DNA of 64,000 nt. Source: Pseudarcicella hirudinis (GTDB lineage: Bacteria > Bacteroidota > Bacteroidia > Cytophagales > Spirosomataceae). Positions 27,901 through 35,050 of this stretch are shown here, one piece after another. Below the pieces are notes generated by a model, which was given only the letters and a program-made list of their open reading frames with translations, was not told the origin of the DNA and ran no database searches. The DNA lies in contig NZ_FOXH01000002.1 in assembly GCF_900115665.1 (NCBI RefSeq), forward strand, positions 389,670-453,669. The letters run 5' to 3'. The first letter of the stretch is position 1. Each line of letters begins with the position of its first letter. The position numbers were made by a program, and so were the translations under genes.

Positions 27901-28428
27901 GGCATCTGTCGTTACCCCTTTCTGTGTTCCTTTTACCAGAATATTTACACCGGGCAAAGTTTCGCCTTTTTCATCAGTTACGATACCACTGACGGTTTGC
28001 TCTGCCACTTCTATGTTTGGGATGTTTTTCTCCTGCTCCTTTATGGTGTTTTGTGTCGGAAAAGCAGAAATTCTGTTAAGCAGAATTTTGTTACCTACCA
28101 CTTCGTATTCCAGGTTCAGGGGTTTAAGAAAGGCTTTTAAAATGGTTGAAAGCCGCTCTTCTTTGAAGTTTAAATTTACTCTGCGACTAGCCGAAATCAG
28201 CTGAGGACTGTACATAAACCTTACATCAGCGACTTTTTCGATTTTATCCAAAGCTTCTTCAATCTCCTGATTACTAAACTGAATGGTGATTTTTCGGTCG
28301 AGTAAAGTCTGTGCTTTTCCATCAAACGCCCGGGCAAACGTTGTGAAAAGAATCAGCATGAATAATTGAAAGATCGTAACTCTCATGAGTTTAAAAATAA
28401 TCTTGTTGAATTGTCGATTTTTTGACAT
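24988..28428 (-). CDS. SusC/RagA-family TonB-dependent transporter with N-terminal STN signalling domain
   Basis: 1146 residues. After the signal peptide there is an STN domain (ITIQFSNQEIEEALDKIEKVADVRFMYSP, about 47-120) that contacts the FecR protein. Next comes a carboxypeptidase-regulatory-like domain (VSGIVTDEKGETLPGVNILVKGT), then the SusC signature LEEVVVVGYGTQKKKDLTGSV, the plug, and a 22-strand-type barrel ending in AKIGF. It imports oligosaccharides across the outer membrane and reports occupancy through STN-FecR-sigma. A hairpin lies in the 173-bp gap upstream, between it and fecR. Confidence 0.96.
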   Translation of the reverse strand: MSKNRQFNKIIFKLMRVTIFQLFMLILFTTFARAFDGKAQTLLDRKITIQFSNQEIEEALDKIEKVADVRFMYSPQLISASRRVNLNFKEERLSTILKAFLKPLNLEYEVVGNKILLNRISAFPTQNTIKEQEKNIPNIEVAEQTVSGIVTDEKGETLPGVNILVKGTQKGVTTDAKGQFKISVADGNAVLVFTSVGYKKQEVTIGGKTQLNISLQLDTQSLEEVVVVGYGTQKKKDLTGSVSSVPVKDIDKVPVSRADQMIQGRVSGVQVIQTNAAPGGNVSIRIRGTNSINSGNEPLFVVDGFPGAGDLNTINPSDIESIEILKDASSTAIYGSRGANGVVLITTKKGKAGKQIINFEAYTGIQQVAKKYDMMNAREFATHLDSVTAQNNRANGTKTPLNYTPAQIAAMGEGTNWQDQVLRVARISNYQFSISGGTNDTKYNFSAGYFNQEGIVINSGFERGTLRFNFDKTISPRLKMGYTSQLAYSSQNDALVNTVGGSAGGTVYDALRFNPVMPVRDSTGAYTYKNDDPNHFVDVAGNPVAYAENVTDHRTNLRTLLTGFGEYEIIDGLKLRMSIGTDINYSTRDYFTPSYLYITTQNTSSGSSQKTSNTNFSWVNENTLTYDRQFDKNNFLNAVAGASVQVFKQNNFTAAANNFFTNQLGTDNLGIAGTTLPNNTSSQKNTLASFFGRVNYQFMNKYLFTVTMRADGSSRFGDGNKWGYFPSGAFAWRLINESFIEKLKVFSDLKLRIGYGVTGNQEIGSYQSLPQYTSNGYTLNGVRVIGLSPNNIPNPNLSWESTASSDIGLDIGLFNNRLTVTTDIYYKKTQNLLFNKYIPTESGFSTALINAGSLENKGLEISINGLAVTTKKFDWEVSGNISFNRNKVLDLNGTDNLLAGSSSGSIFPGSVTPTSILKVGEPIGSFYGYQFNGIWQTAEEITASGIKTKPKPGDPKYVDQNNDGIISGTDRTIIGNALPKFVYGITNSFRYGRFNLTVFMQGVSGYNVLNENLYELENGFPGTNKLKYVATESWTGPGTSNRLPSVSSILRRGTGITSEVIESGDYLRVKTATLSYNLALKNASVFRSATIYVTAQNLFTFTNYSGYNPEVNSYGNNSNANNMSLNTDYNSYPLARTFIIGAKIGF

Positions 28429-28512
28429 AATTTTGAAATTGTTAGTTTTAACAGACTTACAAAGAAATCCCCATCAACCCTTACGGGATGAAAAAGCCTG
28501 AGAACTTTGGGG

Positions 28513-28552
28513 AGAAAATCGGTCGGTGATGTTAGCGCATTACCGACTTTTT
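28513..28552 (-). terminator. Hairpin between fecR and susC
   Basis: GTCGGTaATG pairs with CATcACCGAC across a short loop. On the minus strand it would lower read-through from the regulatory genes into susC, whose own promoter should lie just downstream. The T-run is better on the plus strand, so direction is uncertain. Confidence 0.45.
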
Positions 28553-28601
28553 TATGGGGTATGTTGGGTAGCAGATTTTTTTGTCCGATATTTAATCTGG
28601 G

Positions 28602-29708
28602 TTAGTGACAGCCTTTTCCGGTAATAATAATCTGTGCATCCACTACTTCATAATTAGCCTCAATTACTTTACAGATCAGCTTGATTTTTTCAAAAAGCGG
28701 TTCGTCGCCGAGTGAGGCCGTCAATTCGCAGGAAGCCATAATTTCTTCGTCGAATACAATCTTAATTCCATACGATTTTTCCAGAATGCTGAATACCTCA
28801 GCAACAGGTGTATGTTTGAATTCAAAGCTTTGCCGGTAAATAGCTGGTAATGAAAGTAAAACTGGGCTCTCAATCAGGGTTTTTACCAGACGGTTTTCTT
28901 TTCTTTCGAAAATAACTTCCTGATTCGGAGTAAGAACCATTCCGATTAATTCTTTACGATCCTGGTGTTTTTTAACCATAGGATCGTTTTTGGAAAACAC
29001 AGAAACTTTTCCGGTTTTTACCAAAACTTCTACATTTTTTTCATTTTCATAGGCTTTTATTTTGAAACTTGTTCCTAAAACTTTGGTAACTAATTCATTG
29101 GCAAATACAAAAAATGGCTGATTCGGATTTTTGGCTACTTCAAAAAAGGCTTCTCCAGAAAGAACAACCTCCCTTTTCTCCGGGCCGAACGTAACGGGAT
29201 AACTTATACGACTTCCGGGCTGTAAAATTACAGAACTTCCATCGCTAAGTGTGACGACCTTTGTTTGCGCAGAATTATTGAAAACTTCAGTCATCTGAGA
29301 GGCATTGATTTGAGCTATGCTCGTATTGTAGAGGCTTTCCCGGTTATTTTGCCAGCGGTAGATAAACCAGATTAAAGACGGAATCAATAATAATACTGCC
29401 GCCACTTTCATGAATTTAGCCGACCAGATGCTGAATGCCGGTTTATAATAAATTGGCTGATGATGCTCTGCAGTTTCTATCAGTCTTGATATTTCTTCAT
29501 CTATTTCATTGTCACTGATTTCCTCCTGCGCATTTTTCAATGATAATACCATTTGTTTTGCTTCCAGAATGTCAGATAATTTCTCCGGGTGATTCTGTAT
29601 CCAGTTTTCCCAAAAGACGATATCTTCTCTGCGATTTTTGAAAACCCATGAGCGGAATGAATTATCCAAAGCAAAAGACCCGGCCTTATATTTTATGTAA
29701 TTTATCAT
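28602..29708 (-). CDS. FecR-family anti-sigma factor
   Basis: 368 residues. There is a cytoplasmic N-terminal helical part (about 1-90), one membrane helix near 98-115 (FMKVAAVLLLIPSLIWFIY), and a periplasmic FecR domain (VTLSDGSSVILQPGSRISYP, VLSGEAFFEVAKNPNQPF, VLGTSFKIKAYENE). The C-terminal FKHTPVAEVFSILEKSYGIKIVFD domain is DUF4974/STN-like. It holds the ECF sigma encoded upstream until SusC's STN domain signals ligand. Confidence 0.95.
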   Translation of the reverse strand: MINYIKYKAGSFALDNSFRSWVFKNRREDIVFWENWIQNHPEKLSDILEAKQMVLSLKNAQEEISDNEIDEEISRLIETAEHHQPIYYKPAFSIWSAKFMKVAAVLLLIPSLIWFIYRWQNNRESLYNTSIAQINASQMTEVFNNSAQTKVVTLSDGSSVILQPGSRISYPVTFGPEKREVVLSGEAFFEVAKNPNQPFFVFANELVTKVLGTSFKIKAYENEKNVEVLVKTGKVSVFSKNDPMVKKHQDRKELIGMVLTPNQEVIFERKENRLVKTLIESPVLLSLPAIYRQSFEFKHTPVAEVFSILEKSYGIKIVFDEEIMASCELTASLGDEPLFEKIKLICKVIEANYEVVDAQIIITGKGCH

Positions 29709-29817
29709 TGAATTAATTGTATGATTTTACTCTCTATAAGGATTAGCTCACAGAGATAGTTCGATACTCACTAAATCGTAATTTTTTTTTATTTTTTACT
29801 GAAATATAGAAAAGGTA

Positions 29818-30420
29818 CTAACGAATCAGCAGAATAAGGAGCAGACGGGCAACTGTAAACCAGTTGACTTTCAAATGGGTAATAGCGCGGTAAAGCAGAT
29901 TGGCTACAGACTGGCGGTTCATTTCCATAATGTCTGCAATTTCTTCATTACTGAAGCTATTGTAGAATTTAAGAAAAATAATCTCCTGCTGACGCTTGGG
30001 CAATTGTGACAGGAGCTTCCTGATATGGTGTTCATTCTCCTGAAATATTTCTCCTTCTATAATGCTTGATTCAATAGAAATACCATCAGAAAATGATAAT
30101 TCTGTGTCGAAATCCTCATTGTCATTTCTTGATTTTTCTTTACGGATTTTTTTGAGGAGATTATTTCTGATAGATTTTAAAAGATAAATGGTAACGACAG
30201 GAGTGGAGGAAAGGTTTTCCCGACGTTCCCATAATTCAAGAAAAAGATCCTGAATACAATCTTTTATCAGTTCCCGGTCTTTGGTGAATTTAGTAGAATA
30301 ATTGAACAATATCCTATAGTGTTTCCGGGCAATCTGTCCGAATGCCTGGCTGTCACCTTCTTTGAATCTTTGCCAGAGAAGATGTTCCGGAATTTCACTA
30401 TTTAAGGTTTTTGCCTGCAA
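29818..30420 (-). CDS. ECF-subfamily RNA polymerase sigma factor
   Basis: 200 residues. Region 2 is at about 12-80 (WQRFKEGDSQAFGQIARKHYRILFNY, IKDCIQDLFLELWERREN) and region 4 near 130-185 (LSQLPKRQQEIIFLKFYNSFSNEEIADIMEMNRQSVANLLYRAI). A hydrophobic C-terminal tail (ARLLLILLIR) is present, as in many Bacteroidota PUL sigma factors. First gene of the locus, followed by fecR 110 bp downstream; it should direct transcription of susC onward. Confidence 0.95.
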   Translation of the reverse strand: MQAKTLNSEIPEHLLWQRFKEGDSQAFGQIARKHYRILFNYSTKFTKDRELIKDCIQDLFLELWERRENLSSTPVVTIYLLKSIRNNLLKKIRKEKSRNDNEDFDTELSFSDGISIESSIIEGEIFQENEHHIRKLLSQLPKRQQEIIFLKFYNSFSNEEIADIMEMNRQSVANLLYRAITHLKVNWFTVARLLLILLIR

Positions 30421-30466
30421 AATGGTTAGCTGAGAACTTATTGATTTAAGGATAACTCAGTTATTT

Positions 30467-30546
30467 GTACAATAAAATCTCTTTTTAACAACAAAGCAGA
30501 AATTTGCTTCTTTTTACTCAAAATAGTTGGATGGACTTTATTGTAC
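30467..30546. repeat. Spaced inverted repeat between sigma factor and satD genes
   Basis: GTACAATAAA (30467-30476) and TTTATTGTAC (30537-30546) are perfect reverse complements 60 nt apart in the divergent intergenic region. They could be a protein-binding pair or a long hairpin. Confidence 0.45.
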
Positions 30547-30601
30547 TGAAAATAAATGTTTTTGCAGCGGATGTCGGATATATGATCGATGACCAAATCT
30601 G

Positions 30602-30676
30602 TTTCACTTTTTGTGAAATTTTATAAGTTGTTTCACTTTTTGTGAAATTTTTTATGTTATTTCACTATTTTTGAAA
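30602..30676 (+). promoter_or_regulatory. Three operator-like repeats over the satD promoter
   Basis: TTTCAC-N5-GTGAAA occurs at 30602-30618 and 30631-30647, and a degenerate copy (TTTCAC...TTGAAA) at 30660-30676. The spacing is exactly 29 bp each time. The third copy contains TATTTTTG (30666-30673), the -7 box, and the second contains a TTG 23 nt upstream of it, so the repeats overlay the promoter. Confidence 0.75.
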
Positions 30677-30680
30677 TGAT

Positions 30681-31316
30681 ATGGAGCAAAAAGAAAAATT
30701 AATATTAATGGCAGATGTAATTGGGAGCCGGAAGGTTGATCAACGACAACTTATGTCAGATTTTCAGGAAGTTGTAAGTGCTGTCAACAAGGAAGAAAAA
30801 ATGAATTTTCTTTCTCCTATGACAATAACTCTGGGAGATGAGTTTCAAAGTGTACTGAAAGATTTAGGTTCAGCATTATCTGTAATTCTGAAAATAGAGG
30901 AAAGGTTAGTTAAAGAAAAAAAGAGTTTTAAGTTGAGATATGTGTTGATTGAAGGGGATATAGATACGAAGTTAAATAGAAAAATAGCTCATGGGATGCT
31001 TGGAACTGGGTTGACATTAGCCAGAGAATCTTTAGCAGCTATGAAAACCCATAAGAATAGATTCTATTTTAATATTAAGGATAAAGAGAAAAATCAGGTA
31101 CTAAATCAACTGTTTTTCATACTAAAAGAGTTGGTAGATTATTGGAATGTGGAGAAGGATTACTATATTGTTTCAAAGTTTCTGGAACATAAGGATTATA
31201 AACAAGTTGCATTTGAGTTAGACAAAGAAAGGTCTCTTATCTGGAAAAGAAAGAAGAGTTTGAAGATTGACGAGTATTTTGCATTAAAAGAAGTGATTTT
31301 ATACCTAGGAAAATAA
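30681..31316 (+). CDS. SatD-family regulator
   Basis: 211 residues. The N-terminus LILMADVIGSRKVDQRQLMSDFQEVV and the ITLGDEFQSVL segment near 49-59 are the SatD hallmarks. The C-terminal 45 residues (DYKQVAFELDKERSLIWKRKKSLKID) look like a helix-turn-helix. The family was named in Streptococcus in an acid-stress locus, but its biochemical function is not settled. The predicted transcription start is at or within a few bases of the ATG, with no visible Shine-Dalgarno-like stretch, so the mRNA may be leaderless. Four bp after it is a small membrane protein gene. Confidence 0.8.
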   Translation: MEQKEKLILMADVIGSRKVDQRQLMSDFQEVVSAVNKEEKMNFLSPMTITLGDEFQSVLKDLGSALSVILKIEERLVKEKKSFKLRYVLIEGDIDTKLNRKIAHGMLGTGLTLARESLAAMKTHKNRFYFNIKDKEKNQVLNQLFFILKELVDYWNVEKDYYIVSKFLEHKDYKQVAFELDKERSLIWKRKKSLKIDEYFALKEVILYLGK

Positions 31317-31320
31317 ATTT

Positions 31321-31683
31321 ATGCTGAAATTGGTCATGTTTATCGGTTTGTTTGTTATAAGTGAAATGCTTATAGCTTTTTTATTTGCAATAACAGCTCA
31401 GCTATTTTATAAAAGAATAGGATTTGATTTCCGATCAATTATTAAAGGCGTTATTGAAAGATTATTCCTTCTTATTGCTTTAGTAAATGGATATGCGCAT
31501 GCCCTTACTTTTTTTAGTGCATTAAAACTGGCAACAAGATTAAAGCATGAGGAAAAAGCAGAGAATGTAGATAAATACAATGATTATTACCTTATTGGTA
31601 ACCTTGTATCCGTAATTTTTGCTATTATTTACGTATATATTTGGCAAAACTCTGATAATATGGTCTATTTAATAAGCAAGTAA
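31321..31683 (+). CDS. Small inner-membrane protein paired with SatD
   Basis: 120 residues with three hydrophobic segments: about 3-26 (VMFIGLFVISEMLIAFLFAITAQLF), 45-66 (RLFLLIALVNGYAHALTFFSAL) and 92-112 (LIGNLVSVIFAIIYVYIW). No known domain is recognised. It starts 4 bp after satD and shares the transcript. SatD proteins are often next to a small membrane protein (SatE or DUF3307 types), so this may be the functional equivalent, although its sequence does not clearly match either. Confidence 0.7.
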   Translation: MLKLVMFIGLFVISEMLIAFLFAITAQLFYKRIGFDFRSIIKGVIERLFLLIALVNGYAHALTFFSALKLATRLKHEEKAENVDKYNDYYLIGNLVSVIFAIIYVYIWQNSDNMVYLISK

Positions 31684-31709
31684 ATTAATAGAAAAACTAA
31701 AAATATATC

Positions 31710-31753
31710 ATGAGAGTCGGAATCTTTGTTCATTGCCGACTCTCATCTGATTT
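31710..31753. terminator. Bidirectional terminator
   Basis: ATGAGAGTCGG (31710-31720) pairs perfectly with CCGACTCTCAT (31736-31746), followed by a T7 run on the plus strand. It separates the convergent satD unit and amidohydrolase gene. Confidence 0.8.
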
Positions 31754-31765
31754 TTTTGCTTAAAC

Positions 31766-33181
31766 CTACTTAGCTTTCGCTTTCACTTCTTCCAGCATTT
31801 TTGCGATTTTCTGACGGTCATAGACATTACCTTTACTTATAACTGTGAAGATTTTCTGAGTAGCACTGATATTCAGTACCGGATTTTCATCTAAGATAAG
31901 GATATCTGCCTTTTTACCGGCTTCCAGACTTCCATATTCCTTTTTTCCCAGAAATTTGGGAGAGTTAATTACCGAGGCCTGTAGTACTTGCAGAGGAGTA
32001 AGTCCGGCTTTTACCATCAGCTCCATTTCTTTATGCAGGGCAATGCCCGGATAGGCATATGAATTTAAATACCCGGCATCTGTTCCGGCCATAATCATGA
32101 CCCCTGCTTTGTTCAAAAGTGGCAAAAGTGAAGAGGATTTCTCAAAAACCGCCTTTCTGAAGGCAATGGCTTCCGCATCATCTTTTGAAGCCCGTTCTAC
32201 TCTTCCGACATAGGTTTTCTGTAAACCCTTTCCGATATATTGTAAATAGTCATCCTTTTTATGGTCATCCTGATCGAGATAAGCCAGAATATAAGGCAGA
32301 GAAAGCGTAGGTGTAACTGCCACTCCATGTTTTGCCATATTGCGGTAAGTGGCCAGGGCCGTTGTTGAATCAAAAGTTTCCATGATTTTCATGGTAAGAG
32401 CTTTTCCTTTTAATGTTCCGGCAGCCGCCTGTTCCGAAATCTCTTTTTCATTTTTCGACCCGGCTTTCAGAATATAAGACATGTGTTCGACAGAACTCAG
32501 TCCTGCTTCAGCAACCTGTGCCATTGTCAGCGCGTTAGGAACGTGTCCTGAAATTCTGAAACCTCTTTTTCTTGCCTGACGTATGCTCTCCAGATAGATT
32601 TCCGGTTTGATGGTATTATCGGTAATTTTCACAAAATCTACCTTAATTTTCTGCAAAGAATCGAGTGCTTTGGTAACTTCTTCCGGCGTGCCGATTTCAA
32701 GATCTCCCAGCCAGACAGACTTATATCCTTCGAGTTTCGGGCCGGAAGTAAAAATGGTAGGCCCTGCTAATGTCCCCTGATTGATTTCGTTTCGCCATTT
32801 CAGAACTGAAGGGCTGATATCGGCTGAAGCATCTCTCACAGTTGTAATACCATGAGCCAGGAAAAGCGGCAAAAGATTTTTGTTTTCCTCAATGAGCGAA
32901 TCTCCGCCTCCAAAGTGCATATGGTTATCCCAAAGACCGGGAATTACAAATTTATGTGCGGCATCAATGGTCTTTTTTGCCTGAAATAAAGCTGCATTTT
33001 TAGTATGACTAACACTTAAAATACGCCCGTTCTGAATAGCAAGTAATTGACCGGGAATGACTTTTCCCGTTTTTATGTTGATAATATCAGCGTTTTTTAT
33101 GAGTAAATCAACCCTTTGTTTTTGAGCGGATAAAACGACGACCTGCATAGACAGCAGGACAGTTATGAGGATTTTTTTCAT
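31766..33181 (-). CDS. Secreted amidohydrolase-superfamily metallohydrolase
   Basis: 471 residues from the ATG at 33181, chosen because it begins a clean signal peptide (MKKILITVLLSMQVVVLSAQ); the frame extends 23 codons further upstream. Metal-site motifs are VIPGLWDNHMHFGGG (first HxH) near 73-87, VDFVKITDN (bridging Lys) near 180, ISGHVPNA near 210, and MAGTDAGYL near 365, the conserved aspartate. It resembles imidazolonepropionase/prolidase-like hydrolases exported by Bacteroidota. Cyclic amide or dipeptide cleavage is likely, but the substrate is unknown. It is divergent from an AraC regulator. Confidence 0.85.
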   Translation of the reverse strand: MKKILITVLLSMQVVVLSAQKQRVDLLIKNADIINIKTGKVIPGQLLAIQNGRILSVSHTKNAALFQAKKTIDAAHKFVIPGLWDNHMHFGGGDSLIEENKNLLPLFLAHGITTVRDASADISPSVLKWRNEINQGTLAGPTIFTSGPKLEGYKSVWLGDLEIGTPEEVTKALDSLQKIKVDFVKITDNTIKPEIYLESIRQARKRGFRISGHVPNALTMAQVAEAGLSSVEHMSYILKAGSKNEKEISEQAAAGTLKGKALTMKIMETFDSTTALATYRNMAKHGVAVTPTLSLPYILAYLDQDDHKKDDYLQYIGKGLQKTYVGRVERASKDDAEAIAFRKAVFEKSSSLLPLLNKAGVMIMAGTDAGYLNSYAYPGIALHKEMELMVKAGLTPLQVLQASVINSPKFLGKKEYGSLEAGKKADILILDENPVLNISATQKIFTVISKGNVYDRQKIAKMLEEVKAKAK

Positions 33182-33469
33182 AATATTGTTATTTAGGATC
33201 GCAAATATACATTTTCCACCTGTTAAAATAATACCGTCCTGGTATGACATCTTTTAAAACCTTCAAAAAGAGAATTGAAAGGTAAAAAGTACAATCAACT
33301 ATTTCTAAAACATCAAATCAGGTTATTCTGTCTGTCAGTTTTCTGACCCGAATGGCATTTTTCAAATAATGACATATTGCAGGGATTTTGGGCCAATCGG
33401 TAATTATTACCATACAAAGACTGTAAATTACCATTCCACGGCACTTATGCTACCTAAATTTGTATTGTC

Positions 33470-34339
33470 ATGAAACGAGATATACCAATAGTGGATATTT
33501 GCTCTCTTTCTGAATTTAAAGAAGAGGATATTTTAGTAAGCCGTTTTGCTGAATATCTGAAAGAGCACCATAATTTACACCTGGCACACAGGCACAGTTT
33601 TTATCACCTGATTCTGTTTACCAAAGGCGGAGGCTCTCATACGATAGACTTTAACAGTTTCGAAGTAAAACCGTTTCAGATTTATTTTATGGTACCGGGG
33701 CAGGTGCATTCCTGGGAATTTGAAGGAGAAGTGGATGGTTATGTAGTGAATTTTTCTCCGGCATTTTTTCAGTCATTTTTGTTGAAGCAGGATTACCTTG
33801 AATCTTTTTCCTTTTTTAATGGTATCACGGATGACAGTGTAATAAATCTTCCTAAAGACTTGCATGAGGGAATACAGAAGCTTTTTGAAGAAATTATTGC
33901 ACAGGCTGCTCCTCAGAATGCTTCGCATTGGGATATTATCAGGATTCTGCTTTTGCAGATTTTCATGAAAATTGACCAGAGTGTTTTCAGAAATAAGCAA
34001 ACGAGTGCACCGAATTATAATTATACTTTGCTGAGAAATTTTCAGAAGCTGATCGAAAAACATTATACACATCTGAAATTGCCGATGGAATATGCAGAGT
34101 TATTGTACATTACACCAAACCATCTGAATGCTTTGTGCAAAGATCAGATGGGAATGCAGGCAGGAGAACTTATCAGGAACCGGATTTTACTGGAAGCGAA
34201 ACGATTACTGGTCAATCAGGATTTGAGTATTTCCGAAATTGCCTATACGCTGAATTTTAAAGACAATTCATATTTTACCAAGTTTTTTAAAAGACAGGCA
34301 GGAATTACCCCGGAAGAATTTAGAAGAAAAGCTGGCTGA
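33470..34339 (+). CDS. AraC-family transcriptional regulator
   Basis: 289 residues. The N-terminal cupin sensor (HLAHRHSFYHLILFTKGGGSHTIDF and FMVPGQVHSWEF, about 35-90) is followed by the two AraC helix-turn-helix units (YAELLYITPNHLNALCKDQMG and LSISEIAYTLNFKDNSYFTKFFKRQAGITPEEFR). A TAAATTTG -7 box at 33455-33462 lies only 8 bp upstream of the ATG. It is divergent from the amidohydrolase gene; its regulon and ligand are not evident. Confidence 0.92.
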   Translation: MKRDIPIVDICSLSEFKEEDILVSRFAEYLKEHHNLHLAHRHSFYHLILFTKGGGSHTIDFNSFEVKPFQIYFMVPGQVHSWEFEGEVDGYVVNFSPAFFQSFLLKQDYLESFSFFNGITDDSVINLPKDLHEGIQKLFEEIIAQAAPQNASHWDIIRILLLQIFMKIDQSVFRNKQTSAPNYNYTLLRNFQKLIEKHYTHLKLPMEYAELLYITPNHLNALCKDQMGMQAGELIRNRILLEAKRLLVNQDLSISEIAYTLNFKDNSYFTKFFKRQAGITPEEFRRKAG

Positions 34340-34402
34340 GCACCAATTTTAGCCTTTTATTAAATATTGAATATTTTGATTTTAACATAAATAGCTTTAG
34401 TT

Positions 34403-34810
34403 ATGAGCGAATATAAAAATCTGAAATTTGACGTAGAACGTTCTGAATTTCGGGCAATGATGGGAGAAAAATGTCCGCAATGCCGTCAGGGAAATATGTT
34501 TAAATATCCATTATGGAGAGTTGATAAATTCGACAAAATGAATGAAAACTGCCCGGTTTGTAACCTCCGTTTTGAAGTGGAACCCGGATTCTGGTATGGT
34601 GCCATGTTTGTAAGTTACGGCTTTTCTATTTTGTTGCTGATTTTGCTGGGTGTCGTGATTTATTGGTTTTTCAACGACCCTCCTGTAATGGGTTATGTAG
34701 TACCGATTACCATTATTTCTCTGTTAGCAGTTCCGGTTAATTTCAGAATTTCACGAAGCGTATTTCTCCACCTTTTCGGGTTTGTAAAATACAAAGCCGA
34801 TTTACGATAA
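34403..34810 (+). CDS. DUF983 zinc-ribbon membrane protein
   Basis: 135 residues. Two CPxC knuckles (CPQC near 20-23 and CPVC near 51-54) precede EPGFWYGAMFVSYGFS and two membrane helices (about 70-92 and 96-116). The layout and EPGFWYGAMFVSY motif are those of DUF983 proteins, widespread in Bacteroidota and Alphaproteobacteria, of unknown function. It follows the AraC gene by 63 bp and is ended by a strong terminator. Confidence 0.88.
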   Translation: MSEYKNLKFDVERSEFRAMMGEKCPQCRQGNMFKYPLWRVDKFDKMNENCPVCNLRFEVEPGFWYGAMFVSYGFSILLLILLGVVIYWFFNDPPVMGYVVPITIISLLAVPVNFRISRSVFLHLFGFVKYKADLR

Positions 34811-34825
34811 AACACACCGATAGTA

Positions 34826-34868
34826 AAAGCCGGGCTTTCCCCTCAACGGGAAGTCCGGCTTTCTTTTG
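34826..34868 (+). terminator. Terminator after the DUF983 gene
   Basis: AAAGCCGG/CCGGCTTT outer stem with CTT-CCC/GGG-AAG inner stem, followed by CTTTTG. Confidence 0.8.
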
Positions 34869-35050
34869 TTATATGGTTTTGTGGGTTTTCAAGAAAAGCA
34901 ATATTAACTATTAGCCCTCAACGCAGGAGAGTATAGGATGGTTCAGGTAGATTAGTTTGCAATATTTGAATATAAAATAGATTTATTCCCAGTGCTATGG
35001 CAGTCGGAAAATCTGTTTTTTGAAAATTATTTATCCATACTGAAAAAACT

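Noticed and set aside
27818-28204. 128-codon plus-strand frame inside susC
   Set aside because: Antisense to the STN/regulatory domain of SusC; no independent evidence.
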